Below, piece after piece: positions 1 through 10,596 of a stretch of DNA of 64,000 nt. Under the pieces are notes generated by a model, which did no database searches, was not told where the DNA came from, and saw only the letters and a program-made list of their open reading frames with translations. Position 1 is the stretch's first letter, and each line of letters begins with the position of its first letter. Position numbers and translations under genes: made by a program. Source of the stretch: a bacterium (lineage in GTDB: Bacteria; Desulfobacterota; DSWW01); contig JANQFG010000005.1 in assembly GCA_028277985.1 (NCBI GenBank), positions 1 to 64,000 of the forward strand, given 5' to 3'.

Positions 1-1316
1 CCCCCGCCTTCCTCTACTACTTCCACTCGGGCTACAAGGATGCCTGGGAAAAGAGGGAATGGCACTGCCCCTCCATGAAGCGCGAATTCTCGGAGTACAT
101 GAAGGAGGCCCTCGATGAGGGCTGGTGGGACGGCCTGGTCCTGCCTTACCCGGATCAGGAGCCGAGGACCTATTGCTACTACGCGACGAGCCCGGCACGA
201 AAGAACCGGGGGTGGAACAAGAACATCCTCCCCAGCCTCTGGAAGAAGTACAAACTGGTCTTCGGTTTCGAGACGCGATGGTCCACCACGGCCCTTTACT
301 CGGACTACGTCCTTCCCTGTGCGGGCTTCTACGAGAAGCTCGACACCCGGTTTCCCACGCCTCACGTGCCGTGGCTGACCCTGACCGAGAAAGCGGTCGA
401 ACCGCCGGGAGAGGCGATGGACGAGTGGCGGATCTGCCTCGAGCTCGCAGGCAAGATCGAGGAGGAGGCGAAGCGGCGCGGCAAGACGAAGTTCGTGCTC
501 CGAAAGGGCAGAGAGCTCAACCTGGATGGGCTCAAGAAGTTCCAGTCTCTCGGCGGGTGCAAAGACCTCGAGGACATCATGGAAGACGCCCTCGAGACGA
601 GCGTGGCCCTCGGAAACCTTCCGCGGGGAACCGATCTCGCTAAGATGCGCAAGGAAGGCATCGTACGGTTCGTGGGGCTTTCCATCTTCGACCCCATTAC
701 CATGCACCTTTCCACCGACATCAAGCCGGACGAGCCGATCGTGCCCCTGACCTGGCACACGGGCTCAAAGAAGCTCCCCTACCCCACCTACAACCGGAGA
801 CTCCAGTTCTACATCGACCACCCGTGGTTCCTCGAGGCGGGGGAGCAGATGCCGGTGCACAAGCCCACGCCGAAGATGGGCGGGGACTATCCGCTCACAC
901 TGACGAGCGGGCACCAGCGCTGGAGTGTGCACTCGATCTGGATCACGGACGAGCAACTCCTCAGGACCCATCAGGGCCGGCCCTTCATGTTCATGAACCC
1001 GGAGGACGCCAAGAAGCGCGACATCAAGGACGGGGATCTTGTTCGGGTTCGAAACGACTTCGACGATTTCCAGATCCACGTGAAGATCAGCCCTGCGGCA
1101 AGGCCCGGCAAGGGGACGTCTCCGGGCCAGGTGATCGTCTACCACGCATGGGAGCCCTTCCAGTTCAAGGACTGGAAGAGCTACGACACGGCCATTCCCG
1201 GGATGATCAAGTGGCTGGATCTTGCGGGCGGTTACGGGCACCTGGATTACTACCGGTGGAACTGGTGCATTCAGCCCATCGACCGGGCCGTCTCTGTCGA
1301 GGTTGAGAAGGCGTAG
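1..1316 (+). CDS. Type II DMSO reductase-family molybdopterin oxidoreductase, catalytic subunit (3' part)
   Basis: The reading frame is open to the left edge (codons from base 3 on), so the track's ATG at 75 is internal and only about 438 C-terminal residues are present. The last third has the molybdopterin-dinucleotide-binding beta-barrel fold typical of the family, with YPLTLTSGHQRWSVHS and a closing PGQVIVYHAWEP / LAGGYGHLDYYRWN stretch. This pattern matches the ethylbenzene dehydrogenase / p-cymene dehydrogenase / steroid C25 dehydrogenase / perchlorate reductase alpha-subunit branch. Such enzymes are periplasmic Mo-bisPGD enzymes that hydroxylate hydrocarbons with water or reduce oxyanions; the substrate cannot be read from this fragment. 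The expected [4Fe-4S] beta subunit is not found downstream. It may lie upstream, outside the window. Confidence 0.85.
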   Translation, partial: PAFLYYFHSGYKDAWEKREWHCPSMKREFSEYMKEALDEGWWDGLVLPYPDQEPRTYCYYATSPARKNRGWNKNILPSLWKKYKLVFGFETRWSTTALYSDYVLPCAGFYEKLDTRFPTPHVPWLTLTEKAVEPPGEAMDEWRICLELAGKIEEEAKRRGKTKFVLRKGRELNLDGLKKFQSLGGCKDLEDIMEDALETSVALGNLPRGTDLAKMRKEGIVRFVGLSIFDPITMHLSTDIKPDEPIVPLTWHTGSKKLPYPTYNRRLQFYIDHPWFLEAGEQMPVHKPTPKMGGDYPLTLTSGHQRWSVHSIWITDEQLLRTHQGRPFMFMNPEDAKKRDIKDGDLVRVRNDFDDFQIHVKISPAARPGKGTSPGQVIVYHAWEPFQFKDWKSYDTAIPGMIKWLDLAGGYGHLDYYRWNWCIQPIDRAVSVEVEKA

Positions 1317-1325
1317 GGAATTTCT

Positions 1326-1372
1326 GGAGATTGCGACAAGAGTTGGAGATTGCGAGCGTGAGCGAAGCAACC
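1326..1372. repeat. Direct repeat, left copy
   Basis: A 33-bp sequence beginning GGAGATTGCGACAAGAG (1326-1358) recurs exactly at 1865-1897. The overlapping 28-bp GGAGATTGCGAGCGTGAGCG... (1345-1372) recurs exactly at 1933-1960. The two copies bracket the GIY-YIG gene. Confidence 0.85.
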
Positions 1373-1387
1373 TCCCAGCCCACCAGC

Positions 1388-1687
1388 TCATTCCTCAGCT
1401 ATCTCCGCGTATAGGTCTTGCCATCCGGGGTTCACAGATGCGACAAGTGCCTCCTTCTTTCTCCGTGAACCGGCCTTGAGTTGCATCTCGCGATGGTTCG
1501 CGCTCTCCGGGTCTTCGTACACCTCGTAATAGACCAGCTTGTTCGTCCGATAGTAACTGGAAAATCCCCCTCCAAGCCCTTGCCGGTGCTCGCATACACG
1601 CCTCAACAGGTCATTCGACACACCGGTGTACAGGACCGTATTGTGCCTGTTTGCCATGATGTACAGATAGTACTGTCTGTCTGTCAT
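1388..1687 (-). CDS. Solo GIY-YIG nuclease-domain protein
   Basis: This is a 99-residue protein consisting of a single GIY-YIG domain. YYLYI and LYTG stand for the GIY and YIG strands, LLRRVCEHR carries the conserved catalytic Arg, and HREMQLK carries the metal-binding Glu. Size and layout fit the stand-alone YhbQ/UPF0213-like group. Cellular roles of that group are poorly defined, and this is not a UvrC. The ORF track extends 130 residues upstream to 2077, but that part is low-complexity translation of intergenic repeats, so the ATG at 1687 (MTDRQYY) is chosen. The gene sits alone between direct repeats, which suggests that gene and repeats moved or spread together. Confidence 0.85.
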   Translation of the reverse strand: MTDRQYYLYIMANRHNTVLYTGVSNDLLRRVCEHRQGLGGGFSSYYRTNKLVYYEVYEDPESANHREMQLKAGSRRKKEALVASVNPGWQDLYAEIAEE

Positions 1688-1794
1688 GTCAGTTGCGCGC
1701 GGAAGGTGTGTCGCGATATGCACATTCGCGGGTACCGTGAGGTTCCTTGTACGTTGGGGGAGCAATTCGTGGGCCAATTCGCTTCGAGGCTGGG

Positions 1795-2130
1795 GGGTTG
1801 CTTCGTCGCCTCCGGCGCCTCGCAATATCCTCTGGGGGCGCTCCTTCGCGAGATCAAAACCCAAGGAGATTGCGACAAGAGTTGGAGATTGCGAGCGAAG
1901 CGAAGTCGAAGATTGCGAGCGCAAGCGAAGTCGGAGATTGCGAGCGTGAGCGAAGCAACCCCCAAGCTCACAGGGCCAAGGGGTTTGGGGGTTGCTTCGA
2001 CCCCATTCGGGTCTCGCAATCTTCACTTCGTTCCGACTTCGTCGTCTCCGGCCCCTCACATTCTCCCATGGGGGCACTCCCTCGCAATATCCTACGGGGG
2101 AGAACGACCCGCGGTGCAGAGAGATCCCCG
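1795..2130. repeat. Cluster of degenerate GATTGCGAGCG repeats with a long inverted repeat
   Basis: The stretch upstream of the GIY-YIG gene has many variants of GATTGCGAGCG(T/A)...CGAAGCAACC on one strand and TTGCTTCG...CTCGCAATC on the other. One pair forms a perfect 15-bp inverted repeat, CGAAGCAACCCCCAA (1951-1965) against TTGGGGGTTGCTTCG (1985-1999), able to fold into a hairpin with a 19-nt loop. No convincing gene is seen in 1688-2166. Confidence 0.75.
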
Positions 2131-2166
2131 CCTTCGCGGGGATGACGGCTCGCCGGGATGACGGCG

Positions 2167-3435
2167 CTATTCGGAAACGAAGTCGGCCACGTGGCGGGTG
2201 GGCGAAATCGTCATCACCAGCACGGAGGAAACAAGAAAAGTGCCGATGCAGACCAGAAAGGCGACTTCATAGCTTCCGGTCGTATCGAATATCTTGCCCG
2301 CGCCGGGGATCCCCACCACGATACCGATGGCAAAGCCGCTCATCACGAGGCCCATGAGCTTACTGAAATTGAGCTCGCCGAAACAACGACCCACCAGGAT
2401 GGGCAGCACCACCGCATTACCCGCGATTCCCAGGCCGAAGGGCACGGTATAGAGCCAGAGCAGATTCACATCTCCCGACCCCATCCGGATGAAGACCACC
2501 TCGAGAACACTCGCCCCGACGGCCAACAGGACACCCACGATTGCCAGAATCACGGCCGGGCTGATCCGGTCCGCCATCCAGCCGAAGAGCAGCCGGCCCG
2601 GAATACTGAACAGCACGGTGAATCCCAGGAAGGATGCGGCCTGCTGGGGGGTGAATTTCGCCTCCTGGATCAGAAAGGGCACGAAGTGAAAGTTCATCGC
2701 CGACAACCCGAGCAGTTGCAGGACGTAGGTGGCAAAAACCAGCCAGAACGTCAGCGACGCCACGGCCTGCTTGACGGGCAGGCCGCTCATGCCGCTGATG
2801 GAGTCTTCGTCCGCCGGCTCCCCATCCGGCAATAGCCCCATTTCAGAGGGCCTCGTACGCACGAAGATTGCAATCAACGGGATGACCACCAAAACGGTGA
2901 CCCCAAAGGCAACCAGCCAGGTCTGCCGCCATCCCAGCAACCGGATCAGCCATTCGTTCAGGGGCGGCAACAAGAACCCGCCGCTCCCGATGCCGAGCAT
3001 CATCAACGACATGGCCCGGCCCCTGTACTTGTTGAACCAGTTCGTGATCGCGGTCTGCGACGGAACAAGGGTGGTGCCGGCAACCGCGAAACCGGCCGCG
3101 AACAGCATCGCGTATAGCATCCACAGGGACTGAACAGAGGCATACCCGACCAGGGTCAGGCTGGATAGGATGGCCGAGCCGAGCATCGTCTTCATCACAC
3201 CGAAACGGCCTATGAGAAGACCGATCACCGGCCCGGAGAAGCCGTACACAATGGCCCAAAGCGCAGCCCCGGCCGATACCTGGGTCATGGTCCACCCGAA
3301 CTCTTCTATCAGGGACTGCACGAACACCGGAAAGCAATAGAAGCCCATTCCTCCGGTGTTCAACACGACGAAGTATAGCGCACCCACGATCCACCAGCCG
3401 TAGAAGACACGGGTGTTCGCTCTCCAGTTCGGCAT
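2167..3435 (-). CDS. Major facilitator superfamily transporter (OFA/MCT-like)
   Basis: This is a 422-residue inner-membrane protein with about twelve hydrophobic segments. It begins NTRVFYGWWIVGALYFVVL, a start typical of the oxalate:formate antiporter / monocarboxylate transporter branch (FYGWWIV motif). A central hydrophilic loop (SEMGLLPDGEPADEDS) separates two six-helix halves. It probably exchanges or imports small carboxylates by proton or anion coupling, but the substrate is not deducible. Start: the track begins at 3453, but the ATG at 3435 has GGAGG eight bases upstream and the outer ATG has nothing, so 3435 is preferred. It is transcribed away from the chemotaxis island. Confidence 0.85.
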   Translation of the reverse strand: MPNWRANTRVFYGWWIVGALYFVVLNTGGMGFYCFPVFVQSLIEEFGWTMTQVSAGAALWAIVYGFSGPVIGLLIGRFGVMKTMLGSAILSSLTLVGYASVQSLWMLYAMLFAAGFAVAGTTLVPSQTAITNWFNKYRGRAMSLMMLGIGSGGFLLPPLNEWLIRLLGWRQTWLVAFGVTVLVVIPLIAIFVRTRPSEMGLLPDGEPADEDSISGMSGLPVKQAVASLTFWLVFATYVLQLLGLSAMNFHFVPFLIQEAKFTPQQAASFLGFTVLFSIPGRLLFGWMADRISPAVILAIVGVLLAVGASVLEVVFIRMGSGDVNLLWLYTVPFGLGIAGNAVVLPILVGRCFGELNFSKLMGLVMSGFAIGIVVGIPGAGKIFDTTGSYEVAFLVCIGTFLVSSVLVMTISPTRHVADFVSE

Positions 3436-3582
3436 GCGTTCGACCTCCGACATCGCGTACGGTTCAGGGCAGTTTTAGCTGGGGCACCTCGTTCTCACCA
3501 TTCAGAATGGTCGCTACGTTACCACAATCGATCGCAACATCAAAGCGGGGCAATTTCTTGGTTCTGAAGATCCAGAAGTGCA

Positions 3583-3610
3583 TAAAGATTTGGCTGTCAA
3601 ATGCCGATAA
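3583..3610 (+). promoter_or_regulatory. Sigma-28 (FliA)-like promoter for cheY
   Basis: TAAAGATT (3583-3590) and GCCGATAA (3603-3610) match the flagellar sigma factor consensus TAAAGTTT-N11-GCCGATAA, with a perfect -10 octamer and a spacer one base longer. The start of cheY lies about 95 bases further. The rest of the 3436-3703 gap shows no gene. Confidence 0.6.
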
Positions 3611-3703
3611 ATCTTCTATAGCCATGCACCGTCATTTCCTTGTGCAAACTCCGAAACGAAGACCGAACATGAAGCCGTTTTCCGGTCGACAGGGGAAACA
3701 TCC

Positions 3704-4081
3704 ATGGTCGAACAAGACATGAAAATCCTTGTGGTAGACGATTTCTCCACCATGAGAAGGATTGTCAAGGGCGTCCTGAGTCAGCTGGGGTACAACAACA
3801 TCGAAGAGGCGGAGGACGGCCAAAAGGCCCTGGATATCCTCAAGGCGGGCGGCATCAAGCTCGTCGTCTCCGACTGGAACATGCCCGTCATGGACGGCCT
3901 CACCCTGCTCACCAATGTCCGAGGCGACCCGAACCTGAAGGACACCCCTTTCCTGATGGTGACCGCTGAAGCGGAACAGGAAAAGATCGTAGAGGCGGTG
4001 AAAGCGGGCGTCAACAACTACATCGTCAAGCCCTTCACACCGGATTCCCTGCGCGACAAGATCGATAAGATATTCGGCTAA
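3704..4081 (+). CDS. cheY: CheY-type chemotaxis response regulator
   Basis: This is a 125-residue single-domain receiver. It has the acidic pair (VVDDFSTMRRI), the phosphoacceptor Asp57 in SDWNMPVMDG, Thr/Ala in VTAEAE, and Lys in YIVKPFTP. Sequence and length are close to classical flagellar-motor CheY, including the FSTMRRIV and NNIEEAEDG segments. Phosphorylated by CheA, it would bind the FliM switch. It stands alone, convergent to the che operon, behind its own sigma-28-like promoter. The ATG at 3704 follows AGGGGAAAC; an ATG at 3719 (MKILVVDD) is a possible alternative start. Confidence 0.92.
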   Translation: MVEQDMKILVVDDFSTMRRIVKGVLSQLGYNNIEEAEDGQKALDILKAGGIKLVVSDWNMPVMDGLTLLTNVRGDPNLKDTPFLMVTAEAEQEKIVEAVKAGVNNYIVKPFTPDSLRDKIDKIFG

Positions 4082-4147
4082 CCGTGAAGTGATCTGCTAG
4101 GCGGGAAGACGCGGGCCCTTCTCTCTCTATCCACCCGCGCCTTGAGT

Positions 4148-5699
<1,552 letters not shown>

Positions 5700-6093
5700 C
5701 TCCCAATACCTGCTTCAAGACATCTCGAATCGACTCCGGTTGAAACGGCTTCTTCACATGGGCCTTCGCCCCGAGCCGATATGCCTCGCCTATCGCTTCC
5801 TGGCTCACCTCGGTGGTCACCAGGATCACCGGTGTCTTGCTGCACACTTCGTCCTCACTGAGGTGCTTGAGCATCGTTATTCCGTCCATCACCGGCATGT
5901 GCACATCGAGCAGGATCACGTCCACCCAGTTCTGAGCAAGGGCCTCCAACGCCTCTGCCCCGTTCGCACACTCCAGATAGTCACCCACTTCATAGCCGGA
6001 CAGGGAGACCACCTTTTTGAGGATGGAGCGCATGGTGGCCGAATCGTCTACAATTAGCACCTGCAGTCCCATGGTTCTTCCTCTTTCTTGAAT

Positions 6094-6588
6094 TCAGACA
6101 CCTTCCAACAACGTCTTGACTACCTGTTTTCCGTTTCGAATCCATACCTTCCCGGTACCGATATCCAGAAAGACGGTGCGACTGACCGTCCCTCCGACGT
6201 CCTCCGCATCGATGAGCACGTTGTTCTTCCAAAACATGTTGCGCAGGGCGGTATAATTCCGCTTTCCTATGTTAAATCGGCCGGATTTGTCCAGAATCTG
6301 AGCCCCTCCCACCACGGCGATCCGCGCCCTCTTCTTGTCCAGCCCCAACTCGTAGGCACCCTTGAAAAGCCTCGGGATTCCGGTATCCGCGAACATGGCC
6401 GGCTTGTTCTTCGCCTTGTTCTGGTCGATCGTGGAATCCGGGAGCATGTAGTGCAGCAATCCTCCCACCTTCGCGACCGGGTCGTAGATTGCCAAACCGA
6501 TGCAGCTTCCCAGGGAGTACGTAACCAGGCAGGACTGTCGGTCTGCAGTGACCAACATTTCAGCAATCCCAATCGTATCCTGTTTCAT
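6094..6588 (-). CDS. cheD: Chemoreceptor glutamine deamidase CheD
   Basis: This 164-residue protein has the CheD signature: TYSLGSCIGLAIYDP, with the catalytic Cys in the GSC turn, then GGLLHYMLPDS with the catalytic His, and a Thr within VGGTVSRTVFLDIGTG. CheD deamidates receptor glutamines and in many bacteria docks with CheC-type phosphatases; here a CheX-like protein is encoded two genes downstream. It follows cheA by 87 bases and precedes the CheY-like gene by 21. Confidence 0.93.
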   Translation of the reverse strand: MKQDTIGIAEMLVTADRQSCLVTYSLGSCIGLAIYDPVAKVGGLLHYMLPDSTIDQNKAKNKPAMFADTGIPRLFKGAYELGLDKKRARIAVVGGAQILDKSGRFNIGKRNYTALRNMFWKNNVLIDAEDVGGTVSRTVFLDIGTGKVWIRNGKQVVKTLLEGV

Positions 6589-6675
6589 GCTCTACCGCTG
6601 TCTTCGAATCGAGTGTTTTGTCCGATCTAGGATGAAACCCGGGCCGTTCTCACATCACCTCGCCCGGACTCGAGA

Positions 6676-8910
6676 TCACGCCGCAAGCTGCATGTCCCCT
6701 TTTGAAACACCCTTGAGCTGCAACCGGAATATCCCGTCCAGATCCAGGATCAGGCACACTCGCCCGTCTCCCAGGATCGATCCCCCGGCAACGCCTTCCG
6801 GATGACTCCATCCCTTTCCCAGACTCTTGATCACGACTTCCTGTTTTTCCAGCACTTCATCGACGAGGAGACATCGGTTCTCGCCGTTCATCTCCACCAC
6901 CACCATCAACCCTTCCCAGATCTCGCTCCTTTCGGTCTGCACGGTGAACAACTCGTGCAGCCGAATCACGGGAAGCAGGTTCCCCCGGATCCGAACCATC
7001 TCACCTTTACCCACCAGGGTGAAACAGTCCTCCTCTCGGGGACGTATGGTCTCTCGTATGTTCACGGTAGGCAGCACATATCGCTCTTCGCCTACGCGAA
7101 CGATCATCCCGTCGATGATCGCCAGCGTGATCGGCAGTTTCATAATAAAGGTGCTGCCCTTCCCCGGAACCGACTGAATCTCGATCTTGCCCCGCAAACC
7201 CTCTATGGTCTTCCTCACGATGTCCATACCCACGCCCCGTCCCGAGACGTCCGTCACGGTATCGGCCGTGGAGAAGCCGGCCCGGAAGATGAGCTGATCG
7301 ATCTCGTGGTCGGCGAGCACTTCATCCGGACTGACGATACCTCGTTCGATCGCCTTCTTGAGAATCTTCTCCCTGCTCAGCCCCCGGCCGTCATCCCGGA
7401 TCTCGATGACGACATTTCCACCTTTGTGGTAGGCGTGAAGGGTGATGGTCCCTGTCTCCGACTTCCCCGTCGCTCGCCTCTCTTCGACGGGGTCGATTCC
7501 GTGATCCACCGCGTTGCGCACCAGGTGCACCAGCGGTTCGTAGACGGCATCCACCATGTTCCGATCGATCTCGGTCTCCTCTCCGTGCATCACGAGATTG
7601 ATCGATTTGCCCGACTTGCGAGAGAGATCTCGAACCAGCCGAATCATCTTGCGGAAAGTCTGCTGCAGCGGCACCATCCTCAGACTCATCGTGGTGTTCC
7701 GAAGCTCGGATGTAATTCGAGAAAGCAGCCCAAAGCTCTTGCTGAGCACCCGGTCCTTCATCGATTGGATCCCGGGATGCTGCTGGACGAGCGCCTGTGC
7801 GATGACCAGTTCCCCTACCATATTGACCAGGTCATCCAGCTTCTCCATGTCCACCTTGATCGTGGTCTGGCCCTTAGAGCTGGTCGCCTTGGGTGCAGCA
7901 CCTTTCGGCTTCGAGTTCTGCGCAACCGGCTCCGGTGCCGTCCGAGGTTTCGCAACCTTCTCGCAGACCGGCCCTGACTCCTCTTCTTCCTGCTCCACCA
8001 CCTCGGGGGCTTCTGTTGTCGCGACCGGCTCGGCGGTTTCTGCTGGTTCCGAGGCTTCCTCCGGTTCTGCTTCCGACGCCTCACCGTCTCCCTTCAGCAT
8101 GGCTAGGAAATCTGCAGTCTCGCCGGACAGGTCTTCTGCGGTGCCCCCTTCCAACCTGATCCGCACACTTTCGAGAAGCTTCTTCAAGAGGTCGACCGCT
8201 TCCAGGGTGGCCTCTATCTCCCGCGGGCCTATCTTGATATCACCCTTCCGCGCCTTGTCCAGCAAATCCTCCACGGCGTGGGTGAGCCGGTTGATCAGGT
8301 TCAGATTCAAGAAACCGGACACGCCCTTGATCGTGTGAAAGGGGCGAAAGATCTCGTTCACCACGTCCAGATTCGAGGGATCTTCTTCCAGACTCAGGAT
8401 CTTCACCTCGATCGATTCGAGACTCTCGTCCGCTTCCATCAAGAAGTCGTCATAGAGGTCTCGATCGGCCTCTATCCCCGTCAGGGGTTTGGTCTCTTCG
8501 CCACCGCCAGACTCCTCCTTCGCCTCTTCAACCGCTTCCGGTTCTCCTTCCTGTTGAGAAGTCTCTTCCGATACCTCCTCAGCCTCTATCGGATCCCCGG
8601 AGAGGATTCGCTTCAGGTCCGCTTCGATCTCGACGAGCCGTTCGGGGAAGGAATCGCTGTCAATGATCGATTCGCTCACCTTTGTCTGGATCCCCGACAA
8701 GAGATCCAGCACTGCGGTGTTCTCTTGTGCGAAAGGATCCGACAACAATCCATCGATGATCTTCAACGCTTCCTGAAAACTACTCGGGTCTTCTGCGTCC
8801 ACTAGAACGATTGCGGTGGAAAGCTCCTGCACCGTTTCCTTGAACTCCACTTCTCTCTCTTCTGCAGTCATGTTCGCGTCGATCCTCATGATGATGTTAT
8901 TCTTTTCCAC
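6676..8910 (-). CDS. cheA: Chemotaxis histidine kinase CheA
   Basis: This 744-residue protein has the CheA domain order. There is an N-terminal helical extension of about 140 residues with an acidic tail. The Hpt domain (about 148-255) has phosphorylated His192 in RPFHTIKGVSGFL. A Glu/Pro-rich linker without a clear P2 domain follows. The P3 dimerisation domain starts near TTIKVDMEKLDDLVNMVGELV. The ATPase domain has LVHLVRNAVDHGID, DDGRGL and GRGVGMDIV, and a CheW-like P5 domain lies at the C-terminus. The start given is GTG at 8910, overlapping the HDOD gene by 14 bases; ATGs at 8889 and 8871 are alternatives without a better ribosome site. No cheW gene is visible nearby. Confidence 0.95.
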   Translation of the reverse strand: MEKNNIIMRIDANMTAEEREVEFKETVQELSTAIVLVDAEDPSSFQEALKIIDGLLSDPFAQENTAVLDLLSGIQTKVSESIIDSDSFPERLVEIEADLKRILSGDPIEAEEVSEETSQQEGEPEAVEEAKEESGGGEETKPLTGIEADRDLYDDFLMEADESLESIEVKILSLEEDPSNLDVVNEIFRPFHTIKGVSGFLNLNLINRLTHAVEDLLDKARKGDIKIGPREIEATLEAVDLLKKLLESVRIRLEGGTAEDLSGETADFLAMLKGDGEASEAEPEEASEPAETAEPVATTEAPEVVEQEEEESGPVCEKVAKPRTAPEPVAQNSKPKGAAPKATSSKGQTTIKVDMEKLDDLVNMVGELVIAQALVQQHPGIQSMKDRVLSKSFGLLSRITSELRNTTMSLRMVPLQQTFRKMIRLVRDLSRKSGKSINLVMHGEETEIDRNMVDAVYEPLVHLVRNAVDHGIDPVEERRATGKSETGTITLHAYHKGGNVVIEIRDDGRGLSREKILKKAIERGIVSPDEVLADHEIDQLIFRAGFSTADTVTDVSGRGVGMDIVRKTIEGLRGKIEIQSVPGKGSTFIMKLPITLAIIDGMIVRVGEERYVLPTVNIRETIRPREEDCFTLVGKGEMVRIRGNLLPVIRLHELFTVQTERSEIWEGLMVVVEMNGENRCLLVDEVLEKQEVVIKSLGKGWSHPEGVAGGSILGDGRVCLILDLDGIFRLQLKGVSKGDMQLAA

Positions 8911-9754
8911 CGCCGTTGAACGCGTGCAGCATTTCTTCCACCTCGGCGAGGATCGTGGAAGAAACCAGATCGAGCACGTTGTTGTTCAACGGGAGCCTGG
9001 AGCTGATCTTCACCGATGGCTGATAATTCAGCCCATCCACCTCTGTTCCGGTCCCAGTAGAAATACTCAGAATGTCCGCAACATGTATGAGGTCTACCTC
9101 GAGGGAATCCCCTTCGAAATTCTCGGGCTGATGATGCCAACGAACCACATCGACGATATGAGCCGGGAGGCTCCACTGCTCGAAGAGCAGGGCCCCTACC
9201 TCCGCATGATCGATTCCGAGAACCTCTCTCTCCGCCATTTCGAAGGAGTAGTCTTCCTCGTAGGCCAACTGAATGATCGGGTTCGCATCCACCTCCACGA
9301 ATGTCCCCAGCACGGTCTTTCCGACATCGTGCAGAATCGCCGACGTGAAAGTAGACTTCGGCGCCTTCAATTTCATCGTCTCTGCCAGGCGGTTGGCGGC
9401 CAAGGCCACGGTGATCGAGTGCTTCCACAATGTCCCGGCCTCGACGTCGTATCCCCGGACCGGCTTCTCCGAAACACTGCGCGCGAAAGCGGTCATGGTC
9501 AGCTTGAAGGTGTTCTCGGTGCCGAGCCACATGATCGCATCTTTCACAGTGCTCATGGTCTTCGCGCTTCCGAAGTAGGCCGAGTTCGCGAGGCGCAGCA
9601 CGTTTGCACTGAGACCGGAGTCGAGCTCGATGGCACGTGCCAGGTCCCGGATACTGACTTCCGGATCCTGGTAGAGCGCGATCACCTCCCTCGCAGCGGG
9701 CGGCATCGCGTCTATCTCGCCAACCTTGGAAAGAATCTCGTCTCTTCGGCTCAT
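8897..9754 (-). CDS. HDOD-domain protein
   Basis: This is a 285-residue protein with one HDOD domain (residues 10-210), the relative of HD phosphohydrolases found in signalling loci. The typical start MPPAAREVIALYQDPE and the IRDLARAIELDSGLSANVLRLANSAYFG helix pair are clear. An HD-like pair is partly kept (SAILHDVGKTVLG, GIDHAEVG). HDOD proteins usually act as binding or scaffold parts rather than proven enzymes. It lies between cheR and cheA with an overlap to cheA. The ATG is preceded by GAGGAGAACCTGTA, a good ribosome site. Confidence 0.88.
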   Translation of the reverse strand: MSRRDEILSKVGEIDAMPPAAREVIALYQDPEVSIRDLARAIELDSGLSANVLRLANSAYFGSAKTMSTVKDAIMWLGTENTFKLTMTAFARSVSEKPVRGYDVEAGTLWKHSITVALAANRLAETMKLKAPKSTFTSAILHDVGKTVLGTFVEVDANPIIQLAYEEDYSFEMAEREVLGIDHAEVGALLFEQWSLPAHIVDVVRWHHQPENFEGDSLEVDLIHVADILSISTGTGTEVDGLNYQPSVKISSRLPLNNNVLDLVSSTILAEVEEMLHAFNGGGKE

Positions 9755-9792
9755 TACAGGTTCTCCTCGGTCCCCATCCTCAGGTTGCTGCC

Positions 9793-10596
9793 CTACCGTT
9801 TCAGGTAGATCGACGGTCTGACAACTTCCAGGTGCATGGACAGACCAACCAGGTTTTCCGAATGGCCGACCATCAGGTATCCACCAGGCCGCAAGAGCCT
9901 CGAAATCTCCTCGAGCAGGTTCTTGCGGACCTCCTTGTCAAAATAGATCATCACATTCCGGCAGAAGACCACATCCAAAGGCCCCTTCATGGGAAAGGGG
10001 GGCTTCGACAGGTTGAGCCTCTTGAATACGATCCGGTCCTTGAGGATCGATTTTGCCCTGTAGACGGCGTCCTCTCCCCTGCCTTCTTTGTCGAAGTAGC
10101 GAGCCTTCAGAGCCTTCGGAACCGTCTCCAGACTCCTCTTCTCGTACTGTCCTACCACACATCTTTCCAGCACTCGGGTCGAGATATCGGTGGCAAGGAT
10201 CCTCATGTCCACCTTCGCGTCCTTCACTGCCTCTAGGAACGTCATTGCGATCGTGTACGGCTCCTCTCCGGTCGAAGACGCGGCCGACCAGAAGCGGAAT
10301 CGCCGCTGTCCCTCGGAGGACCACTTGGAGATCACCTCCGAAAAGAAATCGAAATGATCCGGTTCCCGGAAGAAGCTCGTCACGTTGGTGGAAATCACGT
10401 TGAGAAGCTGCACGAGTTCTTCCCCGCTCTTGTCCCTCCGCACGTACTGGAGGTAGGTTCTGCTGTCCGGCATACCGAGGGCACGAAGCCGCTTCGCCAC
10501 CCGGGCGGACACCATCGCCTCCTTGCCTGCCTGCAGAGAGATGCCGCTTCTTTCGTAGATGAGCTCTTTGAAATCTCTGAACGTCGTTTGGTCCAT
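9793..10596 (-). CDS. cheR: Chemotaxis protein methyltransferase CheR
   Basis: This is a 267-residue SAM-dependent methyltransferase. An N-terminal helical CheR domain (FRDFKELIYERSGISL) is followed by the Rossmann domain. Visible motifs are STNVTSFFREPDHF, RFWSAASSTGEEPYTIAM (the SAM loop), ILATDIS, and a final DVVFCRNVMIYFDKE with GGYLMVGHSEN. It methylates receptor glutamates, opposing CheB. It is the first gene of the minus-strand che operon. The track starts at 10647, but ATG 10596 (MDQTTF) has GTGAGGATC upstream and fits family length, so it is preferred. Confidence 0.93.
   Translation of the reverse strand: MDQTTFRDFKELIYERSGISLQAGKEAMVSARVAKRLRALGMPDSRTYLQYVRRDKSGEELVQLLNVISTNVTSFFREPDHFDFFSEVISKWSSEGQRRFRFWSAASSTGEEPYTIAMTFLEAVKDAKVDMRILATDISTRVLERCVVGQYEKRSLETVPKALKARYFDKEGRGEDAVYRAKSILKDRIVFKRLNLSKPPFPMKGPLDVVFCRNVMIYFDKEVRKNLLEEISRLLRPGGYLMVGHSENLVGLSMHLEVVRPSIYLKR

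Noticed and set aside
1688-2077. 130-residue N-terminal extension of the GIY-YIG ORF
   Set aside because: It is translation of low-complexity intergenic repeats, and the GIY-YIG domain begins at the ATG at 1687.
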